Shown here piece by piece: positions 36,121 to 45,048 of a stretch of 64,000 nucleotides of DNA. Both the position numbers and the translations under genes were made by a program. The stretch spans positions 124,001-188,000 of the forward strand of contig NZ_JAFMVC010000007.1 of the NCBI RefSeq assembly GCF_025499605.1. The letters are read 5' to 3'. The DNA is from Carboxylicivirga litoralis. Its GTDB lineage: Bacteria > Bacteroidota > Bacteroidia > Bacteroidales > Marinilabiliaceae. Each line of letters starts with the position of its first letter. Position 1 is the stretch's first letter. The notes below the pieces were generated by a model. It made no database searches. It saw only the letters and a list, made by a program, of their open reading frames with translations, and was not told where the DNA came from.

Positions 36121-36885
36121 CTACTCGTTTTTAATATCACCAAGCGGATAGTATGGGAACATGTTTTCTTCCATCCATTCATTCGCTTTAACAGGTGTCA
36201 TTTTCCAACCAGAGCTACAAGTTGAGACCACCTCTACCAACGACGTACCTTTGTTGGCCTGTTGGTTTTCGAAAGCCTTCTTCAAAGCCTTTTTAGTCTT
36301 ACGCACATTGGCGGCTGTATGAACCGACTGACGAGTCACATAACAAGTTCCTGGTAACTGTGCTAACAATTCAGAAATCTTGATAGGTGCACCATCGTGG
36401 CTGACGTCGCGACCAGCCGGACAAGTAGACGCCGGCATACCTGGTAAAGTTGTTGGTGCCATCTGACCACCCGTCATACCATAAATACCATTGTTAATGA
36501 AAACCATCACAATGTTCTCGCCACGGTTACAAGCGTGAATGGTTTCGGCTGTACCAATAGCAGCCATATCACCATCTCCCTGGTACGAGAAAACGTTTTT
36601 CTCTGGCATTAAACGCTTCACGGCAGTAGCCAATGCTGGTGCACGACCGTGAGCAGCTTCCTGCCAGTCAATTTCCAAGTAGTTATAGGCTAACACAGAA
36701 CAACCTACCGGAGCAATACCAATTGTTGTATCCTGCATACCCATTTCTTCGATTACCTCAGCAATCAATTTGTGCACTGTACCGTGGCTACATCCAGGAC
36801 AATAGTGCAATTCGTTTTCTGAAAGAACATCAGTCTTTTTATAGATGATGTTTTCAGGCTTTATAATTGTATTAATATCTGACAT
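36121..36885 (-). CDS. 2-oxoacid:ferredoxin oxidoreductase, beta (TPP-binding) subunit
   Basis: A 254-residue protein. YCPGCSHGTVHKLI supplies part of the cluster environment, and QGDGDMAAIGTAETIHACNRGENI with NNGIYGMTGGQMAPTT is the thiamine-diphosphate/Mg site. It decarboxylates a 2-oxoacid with the alpha subunit. Three bases separate it from the alpha gene. It is shorter than full KorB proteins, in line with VOR-type enzymes. Confidence 0.92.
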   Translation of the reverse strand: MSDINTIIKPENIIYKKTDVLSENELHYCPGCSHGTVHKLIAEVIEEMGMQDTTIGIAPVGCSVLAYNYLEIDWQEAAHGRAPALATAVKRLMPEKNVFSYQGDGDMAAIGTAETIHACNRGENIVMVFINNGIYGMTGGQMAPTTLPGMPASTCPAGRDVSHDGAPIKISELLAQLPGTCYVTRQSVHTAANVRKTKKALKKAFENQQANKGTSLVEVVSTCSSGWKMTPVKANEWMEENMFPYYPLGDIKNE

Positions 36886-36888
36886 TGC

Positions 36889-37971
36889 TTATCCTCCGAT
36901 TAATTTTTGCTCCAATGCTTCAACAACTTCACCTGGTGAGTGTACTGAACCACCAAAGCGACCAAAGTGCTCAACAGGCACTTTACATTCTACAGCTAGC
37001 TTCACATCTTCAACCATCTGACCGGCACTCATCTCAACAGATAAAATACCTTTCATCTGCTTCGATCTTTCCATAAGCCGCTTACTTGGGAACGGATATA
37101 AAGTAATAGGACGAAGCATCCCTACTTTGATGCCTTTCTCGCGAGCTATCTCAACAGACTTCTGACAAATACGAGCACTTGAACCGTAAGCTACGATTAA
37201 GTATTCGGCATCGTCGCACATTACTTCTTCAAACAATACTTCATTCTCTTCTACCTGTTGGTATTTATTCTGTAGCTTGTGGTTGAAAGCCTCTTGAACA
37301 GATGCTTCTAACTGTACTGAAGTAATAATATTTTTATCGCGGTTAGCTTTCTTACCTGTTGTCGCCCAAGGATGATTTTCCTCGATGTATTCATTGGTCC
37401 AACGTGGTTGGAATTCCTTCAACTCCACTTTTTCCATCATCTGACCAATCACACCATCCGATAAAATCATAACCGGGTTGCGATATTTGAAAGCTAAATC
37501 AAAAGCTGTCTCAACAAAATCAGCCATTTCCTGTACCGAAGCCGGTGCTAATGTAATTAGTTTATAATCACCGTGACCACCACCTTTTACGGTCTGGAAG
37601 TAATCGGACTGCGCAGGCTGGATGGTTCCTAAACCAGGTCCTCCCCTAACAACGTTAACCACCACACAAGGCAACTCAGCTCCTGCCAGGTAGGTTAAAC
37701 CTTCCTGCATCAAACTCACGCCCGGACTTGAAGAAGAAGTCATTACACGTTTACCACATCCGGCACCACCATATACCATGTTAATAGATGCGATTTCACT
37801 TTCGGCCTGCAACACAACCATCCCGGTTGTCTCCCAAGGCTTTTCAAGCATGAGGGTTTCCATTACTTCCGACTGAGGAGTAATAGGATAACCAAAGTAA
37901 CCATCCACACCAGCGCGGATAGCAGCCTCAGCAATCGCCTCATTACCTTTCATTAATTTTAATTCTCTCAT
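36889..37971 (-). CDS. vorB: 2-oxoacid:ferredoxin oxidoreductase, alpha subunit (VorB-type)
   Basis: A 360-residue protein. KGNEAIAEAAIRAGVDGYFGYPITPQSEVME is the alpha N-terminal TPP-contact domain; SSSSPGVSLMQEG and RGGPGLGTIQPAQSDYFQ follow, as in subunits annotated VorB in Bacteroidota. VOR oxidises branched-chain 2-oxoacids to acyl-CoA with ferredoxin; a broader or 2-oxoglutarate specificity cannot be excluded from sequence. The neighbouring aminotransferase and ADP-forming ligase support amino-acid catabolism. Confidence 0.9.
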   Translation of the reverse strand: MRELKLMKGNEAIAEAAIRAGVDGYFGYPITPQSEVMETLMLEKPWETTGMVVLQAESEIASINMVYGGAGCGKRVMTSSSSPGVSLMQEGLTYLAGAELPCVVVNVVRGGPGLGTIQPAQSDYFQTVKGGGHGDYKLITLAPASVQEMADFVETAFDLAFKYRNPVMILSDGVIGQMMEKVELKEFQPRWTNEYIEENHPWATTGKKANRDKNIITSVQLEASVQEAFNHKLQNKYQQVEENEVLFEEVMCDDAEYLIVAYGSSARICQKSVEIAREKGIKVGMLRPITLYPFPSKRLMERSKQMKGILSVEMSAGQMVEDVKLAVECKVPVEHFGRFGGSVHSPGEVVEALEQKLIGG

Positions 37972-38002
37972 GTGTGACTAAATTTCCTTTATGAGTTTTA
38001 CA

Positions 38003-38239
38003 TTAAGCAGTAGCGCCTGCCTTAGCACGATAAACAGTAATACAAGTATCGGGACAAATAATCCCACAGTTGGAACAACCGATACAGCTATCAGGATTTG
38101 CCATGTAGGCATAATGATACCCCTTGCCGTTAACTTCGGCAGCCAATTCAATTACCTTTGTAGGGCAAGCTGTTGTACAAACGCCGCAGCCTTTGCATCT
38201 CGCTGTATCCACTACAATTGCACCTTTTGCTTTTGCCAT
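38003..38239 (-). CDS. 2-oxoacid:ferredoxin oxidoreductase, delta (2x[4Fe-4S]) subunit
   Basis: A 78-residue ferredoxin with two cluster motifs, CKGCGVCTTACP and CIGCSNCGIICP. It is the electron-exit subunit of the complex; 31 bp precede the alpha gene. Order delta-alpha-beta-gamma is the normal operon order. A candidate promoter lies upstream: TAAATTTG at 38272-38265 with GTTG 18 nt before. Confidence 0.92.
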   Translation of the reverse strand: MAKAKGAIVVDTARCKGCGVCTTACPTKVIELAAEVNGKGYHYAYMANPDSCIGCSNCGIICPDTCITVYRAKAGATA

Positions 38240-38264
38240 ATTATAGAGTCTTTAATAGATGTTA

Positions 38265-38294
38265 CAAATTTAAACTAATGCACAACATTTCAAC
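38265..38294 (-). promoter_or_regulatory. Candidate promoter of the oxidoreductase operon
   Basis: On the minus strand, GTTG (38294-38291), an 18-nt spacer, then TAAATTTG (38272-38265). The -10 is perfect; the -33 matches 3 of 4. It would allow the delta gene to be expressed without the aminotransferase. Confidence 0.42.
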
Positions 38295-38366
38295 ATGACG
38301 ACCATCAGTATATCCTTGTTTATAAAGAATATAAACAAGCTTACAATTCATTAGCACTCACCTAAT

Positions 38367-39686
38367 TTATGCATGATCAGCACTAAAGGCTTCCAGGCGC
38401 ACCCGAAGGTCATCGAAACGCTCACTTCCTGTTTGAGAAACACAAGCACGCAAACTCTCTTGCTTACTACCTGTTTTGCCTAATGTGATAGCACTAATTC
38501 CATAATACAACAGCTTTTCGAGCAACTGCCCGCCTGTCATATCTTTATACGAAACTGTGAAATAGAAACCATCTGCCAATGGCTGATCAATATCTTTATC
38601 GTAAGTCAGGTTAAAACCATTGGCTAAAAACAAATCTTTCATCACCTTACCACGTTCTTTGTAATCCTTTACCTCCTCCAGAAAGTTAAACTCTCCATCG
38701 TTAGCAGCTTTCAACATAGCAGCTAATGCATATTGAGCAGAATGACAAGTACCTGACGAAAGCGAATACAATACACGTGTCACCAACACCTGTCCATACT
38801 TAGCCACTCCAAAGCGCTCTTCCAAATCGTCATACTGACGATGATACAGGGTATTGGACATACATGTTAAACTCATCCGCTGCCCGGCATAACTAAAAGC
38901 TTTTGAGCTGGAGATGAGCAACACATAATTGTCGGTATAATGCCCCACCGAAACCTGATAAGGAGCTTCAAAAGGCTTAGACAAATCGTTGCGGAAATCC
39001 ATGGCAAAATAAGCCAGATCCTCAATAACAACCACATCATATTTAGTTGCCAGCTCACCAATAATCTTTAACTCCGACTCGGTGAAACATACCCAGGTTG
39101 GGTTATTAGGGTTGGAATAAACAACAGCGTTAATCTTTCCTGTCTTAAAGTACGATTCTAACTTTTCGCGCAATGCTTCGCCACGATAGTTATACACGTC
39201 GAAAGATTCGTATTTATAACCCAACACATCCAGCTGCTGCTTTTGCACCGGAAAGCCCGGATCGATAAACAACAAGGTGTCACGCTCTTTATAAATCTGA
39301 CCACAAACCAGGAAATTAGCATATGAGCCCTGCATAGAGCCAACGGTTGGTACGCAACATTCAGGCGCAATATCTAAATTCAGGAACGCCTTAACAAAAC
39401 GACTGGCCTCTTCCTTCAATGGCTTAATACCCTCCAGCATGGGATATTTGGATGCCACGCCATTTTTCAAAGCCTCAATTTCTGCATTAGTAGCAATTTC
39501 AGATGGCATCAAACCCGGAACACCCATTTCCATGCGGATAAATTTCTCGCCGCTCTTCTCTTCAATATCATTAACAATGGAAACAATCTCGCGAATAGTT
39601 GCATTGTTCAAATCCCCAATCTGATATTTAGCCAAAACCTCATCTACGATTTTAGCATCGATTGGTGTATTAATGTGTGATTGCAT
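38367..39686 (-). CDS. PLP-dependent class I/II aminotransferase
   Basis: A 439-residue fold-type I enzyme. SNPNNPTWVCFTESEL is the PLP-phosphate region, VVIEDLAYFAM contains the cofactor Asp/Tyr, and LISSSKAFSYAGQRM the Schiff-base Lys. I start at the ATG at 39686 (MQSHINTPIDAK); the longer frame to 39764 would cross the flavodoxin terminator. The next genes downstream oxidise 2-oxoacids, so this enzyme probably supplies them from amino acids; amino-acid specificity is not visible. Confidence 0.85.
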   Translation of the reverse strand: MQSHINTPIDAKIVDEVLAKYQIGDLNNATIREIVSIVNDIEEKSGEKFIRMEMGVPGLMPSEIATNAEIEALKNGVASKYPMLEGIKPLKEEASRFVKAFLNLDIAPECCVPTVGSMQGSYANFLVCGQIYKERDTLLFIDPGFPVQKQQLDVLGYKYESFDVYNYRGEALREKLESYFKTGKINAVVYSNPNNPTWVCFTESELKIIGELATKYDVVVIEDLAYFAMDFRNDLSKPFEAPYQVSVGHYTDNYVLLISSSKAFSYAGQRMSLTCMSNTLYHRQYDDLEERFGVAKYGQVLVTRVLYSLSSGTCHSAQYALAAMLKAANDGEFNFLEEVKDYKERGKVMKDLFLANGFNLTYDKDIDQPLADGFYFTVSYKDMTGGQLLEKLLYYGISAITLGKTGSKQESLRACVSQTGSERFDDLRVRLEAFSADHA

Positions 39687-39735
39687 GTGATTTGTATTCA
39701 AGAGGAATATTTGATATCCCAATAAGGTTAGAAAC

Positions 39736-39762
39736 AAAAAGGGTGGTACATAGCACCACCCC
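39736..39762 (-). terminator. Intrinsic terminator of the flavodoxin gene
   Basis: On the minus strand, GGGTGGT (39761-39755) pairs with ACCACCC (39747-39741) around a 7-nt loop, then TTTTT. It starts 14 bp after the flavodoxin stop. Confidence 0.85.
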
Positions 39763-39775
39763 ATCAGTTATATTA

Positions 39776-40300
39776 TTAAAAGCCACACTCGTTAATGAGT
39801 CGGTTAATCCAATTCTCTACGCGACTATCTGTTTTATCAGACTCGTTATCCTCATCAACCGGCAATCCTAAAAACAAACCATCTTTGATACCCTCTGATT
39901 CTTCATAAGTATAACCATCTGTTGAGCAGAAACCCACTAGTTCAGCTGCTGTATTTTCCAAGCGCTCATACATCCAACCCAAAGCATCTACAAAATGCTG
40001 AGGATATTGAACATGATCTCCCAATCCGTACATGGCTATTTTTTTGCCACTCCAGTTTACCTTATCAAAATTGCTTACAAACTCATCCCAGTCAGTATCT
40101 TTATGTTCAGAATCCCAGTTTGTCTTACCTATTGTAGACATACCAAAAATTAACTTATCGAATTGCTGAAGAGCCGTTTCGTTTGCATTTTTAACCGCCA
40201 CTAACTCAACTTTATCAGCCCCAAATTTACTTTCGATAACACGAGCAACTTTCTCAACGCTACCCAATTCAGGACCATAAAAAATACCAATCTTAGACAT
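39776..40300 (-). CDS. fldA: Long-chain flavodoxin
   Basis: A 174-residue protein. IGIFYGPELGSVEKVARVIE is the FMN-phosphate loop in variant form (GPELGSVEKV instead of GTxTGxTxxV), followed by FGMSTIGKTNW for the 50s loop and YGLGDHVQYPQHFVDALGW for the 90s loop. The 20-residue insertion marks the long-chain type. It can replace ferredoxin as electron acceptor of 2-oxoacid oxidoreductases, typically under iron limitation. It has its own terminator. Confidence 0.92.
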   Translation of the reverse strand: MSKIGIFYGPELGSVEKVARVIESKFGADKVELVAVKNANETALQQFDKLIFGMSTIGKTNWDSEHKDTDWDEFVSNFDKVNWSGKKIAMYGLGDHVQYPQHFVDALGWMYERLENTAAELVGFCSTDGYTYEESEGIKDGLFLGLPVDEDNESDKTDSRVENWINRLINECGF

Positions 40301-40376
40301 AGTTATTGATTTTTACAGAAGTGTTTATATTTATTCAAATATGCTTTTTTTAACCGAGATATGCAACCTGCAGAAG

Positions 40377-41075
40377 TCACGAAGCTTTCTTGTTTGCAGC
40401 TATTGCCAACAGTACTCCTAATACAATTCCCAATAGCGCAGCGAATAAGACCCGATATTCGGCGGGCATTAAAAATGTGATTGTATGTGCCGGAATCCAG
40501 AAGAACGGTATGGTCTTTTTAAAGACAAAATTCCATTGCATGCCCCAATCCATCTCGCTCATTATTTTACCAAAAGGGATTGGCTTAAACATACAAGCCA
40601 TTTTACCTCCATTGGCAACAATATGTGTATCTGTAATACGATGTAAAGTCATCATTACAGGTGCATAAATCAGGTTCATAGCAGCACTGATACTGAAGGC
40701 TACTAATAATTTAGAAGATGAGAACGGTTGTTTCATCACCTCCAACGCATTAGCCAAACCCATTTTCTCAAGAAAAACAGGAACTCCGGATGCAAAAATA
40801 ACAAATGCCATTTTAATAGTTAATCCCAAAAGTCCCCATATGAGAGCACGTGGCACTATTCCAAATCCATTTGCTGTATATTGACCAGTTTTAATTCGCA
40901 ACCCGATAACCTCTCCTAAAGTAGCCAATATAGCGAACTTCAGGAAACTCATTACCATTGGATGTTGCAGGTTAAAATTTGTGTACCAGCCAAACACTGT
41001 ATCACACAAAAAGAATGGTATAAAAAACACCACAATAGCCAATACAAACAGTATATCTTTAACAACTTTATTCAT
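40377..41075 (-). CDS. Polytopic membrane protein of unknown function
   Basis: A 232-residue protein with four or five membrane segments starting at ATG 41075 (MNKVVKDIL); a TTG nine codons upstream is less likely. The C-terminal part, WNFVFKKTIPFFWIPAHTITFLMPAEYRVLFAALLGIVLGVLLA, vaguely recalls Mpv17/PMP22 proteins, but the signature is incomplete. No transport or enzymatic motif is recognised. It stands alone between flavodoxin and the ligase gene. Confidence 0.6.
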   Translation of the reverse strand: MNKVVKDILFVLAIVVFFIPFFLCDTVFGWYTNFNLQHPMVMSFLKFAILATLGEVIGLRIKTGQYTANGFGIVPRALIWGLLGLTIKMAFVIFASGVPVFLEKMGLANALEVMKQPFSSSKLLVAFSISAAMNLIYAPVMMTLHRITDTHIVANGGKMACMFKPIPFGKIMSEMDWGMQWNFVFKKTIPFFWIPAHTITFLMPAEYRVLFAALLGIVLGVLLAIAANKKAS

Positions 41076-41102
41076 TGCTTTCTTATTTATTTCCACCCTC
41101 AA

Positions 41103-41425
41103 TTAAAATCTGTCATCAACATCTAATTAATCAAGCAACAATTCACTGTTTAATACTTAATTAACAAACCATTCAGAACATTTCAAATTGTAAGGCTCCA
41201 CAAAAATAAAAGGATTTTAGATTATTGCATGATTAGGAATAATGATTTAAATCAAGTTTAACGCTAAATTTCTTTAAACACAGTCGCAATGCACTCCTCA
41301 GGCTTCAAAAAAATTTCAATACAATCCATATTAAAGAATTTATTCCTTAATGAAGAAAAGGGCAATAAAAAAGCCGGCCTTCCATTGAAGCACCGACTTT
41401 TTCATCATTATCAATACACAAACAG
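41103..41425. other. Intergenic interval with terminator
   Basis: An AT-rich stretch without ORF. Its left part must hold the promoter of the membrane-protein gene (no consensus match found); its right end holds the ligase terminator at 41366-41402. Confidence 0.4.
41366..41402 (-). terminator. Intrinsic terminator of the ADP-forming ligase gene
   Basis: On the minus strand, AAGTCGGTGCTTC pairs with GAAGGCCGGCTTT (mostly Watson-Crick, some G-U) around AATG, then a T-run. It begins 24 bp after the stop. Confidence 0.8.
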
Positions 41426-43486
41426 TTACTTCTCAATCCGTATGCGGGCATCTACGGCAACAATTTTATCGCCCTCGCCCAGCAAAGGATTTATATCCAT
41501 TTCTTTAATTTCAGGAGCATGACACAACATATTCGACAAGCGCGCTACAATCTCCGCATACTTATTCTCGTCAATACCTTTTTGCCCTCTCACTCCTTCT
41601 ATAATTTTATAACTCTTTAAACCACGAATCATTCCAAGTGCTTCTTCCTGATTCAACGGTGCCAAACCAGAGCTGACATCTTTCAATACCTCAATAAAGA
41701 TACCGCCCATACCACACAATACCATGTGACCAAAACCAGGCTCATAAGTTGCCCCTACAAACAATTCCTTACCGCTTAGCATTGGCTGCAACATCACCCC
41801 TGTCGCATCCTGTATCTTCATCATACGTTCAAACTCTGCCTTCAATTGCTCGTCTGAATCAACGCCCAACACAACTCCGCCGACATCTGACTTATGAACC
41901 GGGCCAACAACTTTCATTACTACAGGGTACCCCACCTCAGCAATAGCAGCCTGCAAATCTTCTACTTTATCACCTACAAACTCTTTTACCCGCGGCACGC
42001 CTGCTGCATCCAGCAACTCCTGAACTATCTCTGGCGCCACATAGCCATCTTTCTGTCCGTCAATAATGCGACGCACCTCTGCAACATCAACACCATCGTT
42101 ATTCACCTCTGCCATCACAGGTTTTGGCGTATTGTATATCTTAGTAAGCGCGTTTCCAAATAACACCTCATCCGGGAAGTTAACATTACCCATATTGATG
42201 AACATCTCAATATCGTCTTTCACATTCACCACAGAAGGTAAAATTGGATAAATTGGCTTTTTACACGCTCTAATCTTCTCGTGCAACACTTTGTACACCC
42301 CGGCATTGGAAAACAAACCAGGACTACCAAATACAACTGCCATGGCATCGATGTGCTCGAAATCATTTTCGCAGGCATCGATAATATCCCCCAACTGCTC
42401 TGCTGTTCCGGTAGCTAAGAAATCGATTGGATTGGCCACACTTGAACCGGGATACAACTTCTCTAGCAAAGCTTCTGCTTTCTCCCCTTCAATGGCAGGC
42501 ACTTCCAAACCTCCGTTTGATAAAGCATCGGTTAACATCACCGCAGGACCACCTGCATGCGTAATGATAGCGACATTCTTACCTTTCAGCTCTTCTACCA
42601 TAAACACAGCTGCCACATTAGCCAACTCCTCGCGACCGTAACAACGTACAATTCCAGCCTTTTTAAACAAGGCATCAACAGCCAAATCACTGCTTGCCAA
42701 TGCACCGGTATGACTCGATGCCGCGCGACTACCGGCATCTGAACTACCTGCTTTAACAGCTGCAATCTTACATCCTTTCGTAATCAAGGAAGATGCATGC
42801 TTCAACAGCTTCTGCGGATTATTAACACTTTCTAAGTACAGCAACTTAATCTTCGAACTCTTGCCTTCAACATAGGTATTATCCAGGTATTCCAACACCT
42901 CTTCAACACCTGTCTGCGCACTGTTACCCACCGAATAAACACTATTAAACTTAAGTCCTTTGGCCATTCCAGCCTCGATGATAAACACTGCCGTTGCTCC
43001 AGAACCTGAGATAAAATCAGCTCCCATCGACTCCAATGCAGGAATTGGCGTAGTAAACACACTACTATGATTCGTTGTTAAAACACCCACACAATTCGGA
43101 CCAATTAAACAACCACCCACCTCATTGATAGTATCAACAATCTGATGTTCCAAAGCAGCTCCCTCTTCATTTTCTTCACTAAAACCAGCTGAGATAATAA
43201 TAAAAGCTTTCGTTCCTTTCTGCTTCGCCAACACCTCAACAGTCTGCGGACAAAACTTAGCAGCAATAGCTAAAACTGCTAAATCGATATTCTCAGGCAA
43301 ATCAACTACATCACGATAGGATTTGATACCCTGCACCTCATCACTCTTAAGATTAGTTACATATAAATCGCCTTTATAATTACCGTCAACAATATTTTTA
43401 AGAATCTTACCACCAGGTTTCATCACATCGTCAGAGGCTCCTACCACAACAATGCTTTTCGGATTAAGTAGTTGTTCATTTATCAT
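41426..43486 (-). CDS. ADP-forming acetate/acyl-CoA ligase, fused alpha-beta
   Basis: A 686-residue protein starting at ATG 43486 (MINEQLLNPKSIVVVGASD); a TTG ten codons earlier is possible. The N-terminal CoA-binding domain is followed by the succinyl-CoA-ligase-like domain with SHTGALASSDLAV, where His is the phosphorylated residue. The C-terminal ATP-grasp part contains GYPVVMKVVGPVHKSDVGGV and ATYEPGFGHMV. These enzymes convert acyl-CoA + ADP + Pi to acid + CoA + ATP in fermenting anaerobes. Near VOR genes it most likely conserves energy from branched-chain or other acyl-CoAs. Confidence 0.92.
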   Translation of the reverse strand: MINEQLLNPKSIVVVGASDDVMKPGGKILKNIVDGNYKGDLYVTNLKSDEVQGIKSYRDVVDLPENIDLAVLAIAAKFCPQTVEVLAKQKGTKAFIIISAGFSEENEEGAALEHQIVDTINEVGGCLIGPNCVGVLTTNHSSVFTTPIPALESMGADFISGSGATAVFIIEAGMAKGLKFNSVYSVGNSAQTGVEEVLEYLDNTYVEGKSSKIKLLYLESVNNPQKLLKHASSLITKGCKIAAVKAGSSDAGSRAASSHTGALASSDLAVDALFKKAGIVRCYGREELANVAAVFMVEELKGKNVAIITHAGGPAVMLTDALSNGGLEVPAIEGEKAEALLEKLYPGSSVANPIDFLATGTAEQLGDIIDACENDFEHIDAMAVVFGSPGLFSNAGVYKVLHEKIRACKKPIYPILPSVVNVKDDIEMFINMGNVNFPDEVLFGNALTKIYNTPKPVMAEVNNDGVDVAEVRRIIDGQKDGYVAPEIVQELLDAAGVPRVKEFVGDKVEDLQAAIAEVGYPVVMKVVGPVHKSDVGGVVLGVDSDEQLKAEFERMMKIQDATGVMLQPMLSGKELFVGATYEPGFGHMVLCGMGGIFIEVLKDVSSGLAPLNQEEALGMIRGLKSYKIIEGVRGQKGIDENKYAEIVARLSNMLCHAPEIKEMDINPLLGEGDKIVAVDARIRIEK

Positions 43487-43631
43487 CTGTGTACTATTTT
43501 GTCTGTCGTCATTCAAAAAAAAATGAGTTTTTAAAGAAAGTCATGTTTAAATATGATTAAAATCATAAGCTTATAAAAAGCCTATAAATAAAGATACTAA
43601 CACAAGACCACCAATAACTCAAATAACTTTT

Positions 43632-43648
43632 GGTAACAAATTGTTACC
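43632..43648. promoter_or_regulatory. 17-bp perfect palindrome between divergent ligase and hydE genes
   Basis: GGTAACAA-A-TTGTTACC: 8-bp arms around a single base. It lies 146 bp from the ligase start and 84 bp from the hydE start. The GTAAC-n5-GTTAC core resembles sites of CRP/FNR-family regulators, so control by oxygen, redox or nitrosative signals is a reasonable inference. Confidence 0.5.
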
Positions 43649-43733
43649 TGCGCAAAAATACACGAATGATTCAACTTTCAAACCATTAGCTATTGTTTTT
43701 TTGTTATTTTTACGCAATCTAAAAAAGGGAAAG

Positions 43734-44828
43734 ATGAGCATTGAAAGAATTCAGAAAGTCATTAATAACAAGGAGCTTAACAAAGAAAACCTAAGCTTTC
43801 TGATAGGTCTGGAAGGTGAAGAAAGAGATTTTTATTTAAAGGCAGTTGGTGAAAATTACGTTAAAACCCTGGGGAAAAAAGTGTTTTTTAGAGGCCTTGT
43901 CGAATTCTCAAATTATTGTACCAAAGACTGTTATTATTGTGGCATTCGAAAAAGCAACAGCCACTCTGAGCGTTACGACATAGACGACAAAGCCATTATC
44001 GATGCTGCCATCTTTGCCCACGAACACAAATACGGCTCACTGGTTTTACAATCGGGTGAAAGAAGTGACAAAGCTTTTACCGAGCGCATTACAAGCCTAC
44101 TTAAAAAAATTAAAGAAGTCACCAAAGGCGAGTTGGGCATCACTATTTCTTTGGGAGAACAAAGCGAGGAAACCTACCAGGAATGGTTTGATGCAGGTGC
44201 CCATCGCTACCTCTTACGAATTGAAAGTTCAAACAGAAATCTTTACTATAAAATTCATCCAGAGGACAAAAAGCATAATTTTGAAGCACGCGTTAATTGC
44301 CTTCACTCACTCCAAAAGATTGGCTACCAAACAGGAACTGGCGTGATGATTGGCTTGCCATTCCAAACATACGACGACCTGGCTGATGACTTACTATTCT
44401 TTAAAGAACTCAATGTTGATATGGTGGGCATGGGGCCATTTATCGAACATACCGAAACACCTTTATACAAGTATAAGGATGACTTATGGCCTATACAACG
44501 ACGATTTGAGGTGGCACTTAATATGATTGCTACACTTCGCTTGCTGATGCCAGATATTAACATTGCCGCTGCTACAGCCCTGCAAGCCATTGACCCAATG
44601 GGACGCGAAAAAGCACTGCGCTACGGTGCCAATGTGATTATGCCCAACATCACCCCAACAGCTAATCGTAAAGACTATACACTATACGAAAACAAGCCTT
44701 GCACCGATGAAGGTGCAGACGACTGCTCCAACTGCCTGAGTATACGCGTTGAAATGGCAGGCCGCGAAATTGGCTACAGCGAATGGGGCGATTCGAAGCA
44801 CTTTTTTAAAAGAACCGGGAAAGAATAA
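43734..44828 (+). CDS. hydE: [FeFe]-hydrogenase maturase HydE (radical SAM)
   Basis: A 364-residue radical SAM protein. CTKDCYYCGIR holds Cys62, Cys66 and Cys69. SGERSD, SLGEQSEETY, RIESSNRNLY and GMGPFIEHTETP are the HydE pattern, distinguishing it from BioB and PylB. HydE acts with HydF and HydG to build the di-iron subcluster of [FeFe]-hydrogenase; none of its partners is in this window. I use the ATG at 43734, preceded by GGGAAAG, rather than the TTG at 43641, which lies inside the palindrome. Confidence 0.9.
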   Translation: MSIERIQKVINNKELNKENLSFLIGLEGEERDFYLKAVGENYVKTLGKKVFFRGLVEFSNYCTKDCYYCGIRKSNSHSERYDIDDKAIIDAAIFAHEHKYGSLVLQSGERSDKAFTERITSLLKKIKEVTKGELGITISLGEQSEETYQEWFDAGAHRYLLRIESSNRNLYYKIHPEDKKHNFEARVNCLHSLQKIGYQTGTGVMIGLPFQTYDDLADDLLFFKELNVDMVGMGPFIEHTETPLYKYKDDLWPIQRRFEVALNMIATLRLLMPDINIAAATALQAIDPMGREKALRYGANVIMPNITPTANRKDYTLYENKPCTDEGADDCSNCLSIRVEMAGREIGYSEWGDSKHFFKRTGKE

Positions 44829-45048
44829 ACAAATTTTAGATTAAAGACAAAAGACATTACGCAAAAGCTCTTTGCGCTGCGTCAATTAAACCTTCATTTA
44901 AATTTTCCTTAGGTGCTTATCATCTCAGATAGGGAACTCCTTCGTTCCACCTACGGGACACCATCGGATCAACCACGCTCCCAGCGAGGTTAATCCCGAA
45001 CAAGCCCCTTATTTGTCCACTAGTTGACAATTGTCAGGCATATCTGAA

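Noticed and set aside
39687-39764. Longer N-terminus for the aminotransferase
   Set aside because: It overlaps the flavodoxin terminator and encodes a hydrophobic stretch foreign to the enzyme; ATG 39686 fits better.
43641-43733. Longer N-terminus for HydE from TTG 43641
   Set aside because: This codon lies inside the 17-bp palindrome; the ATG at 43734 has a good GGGAAAG site.
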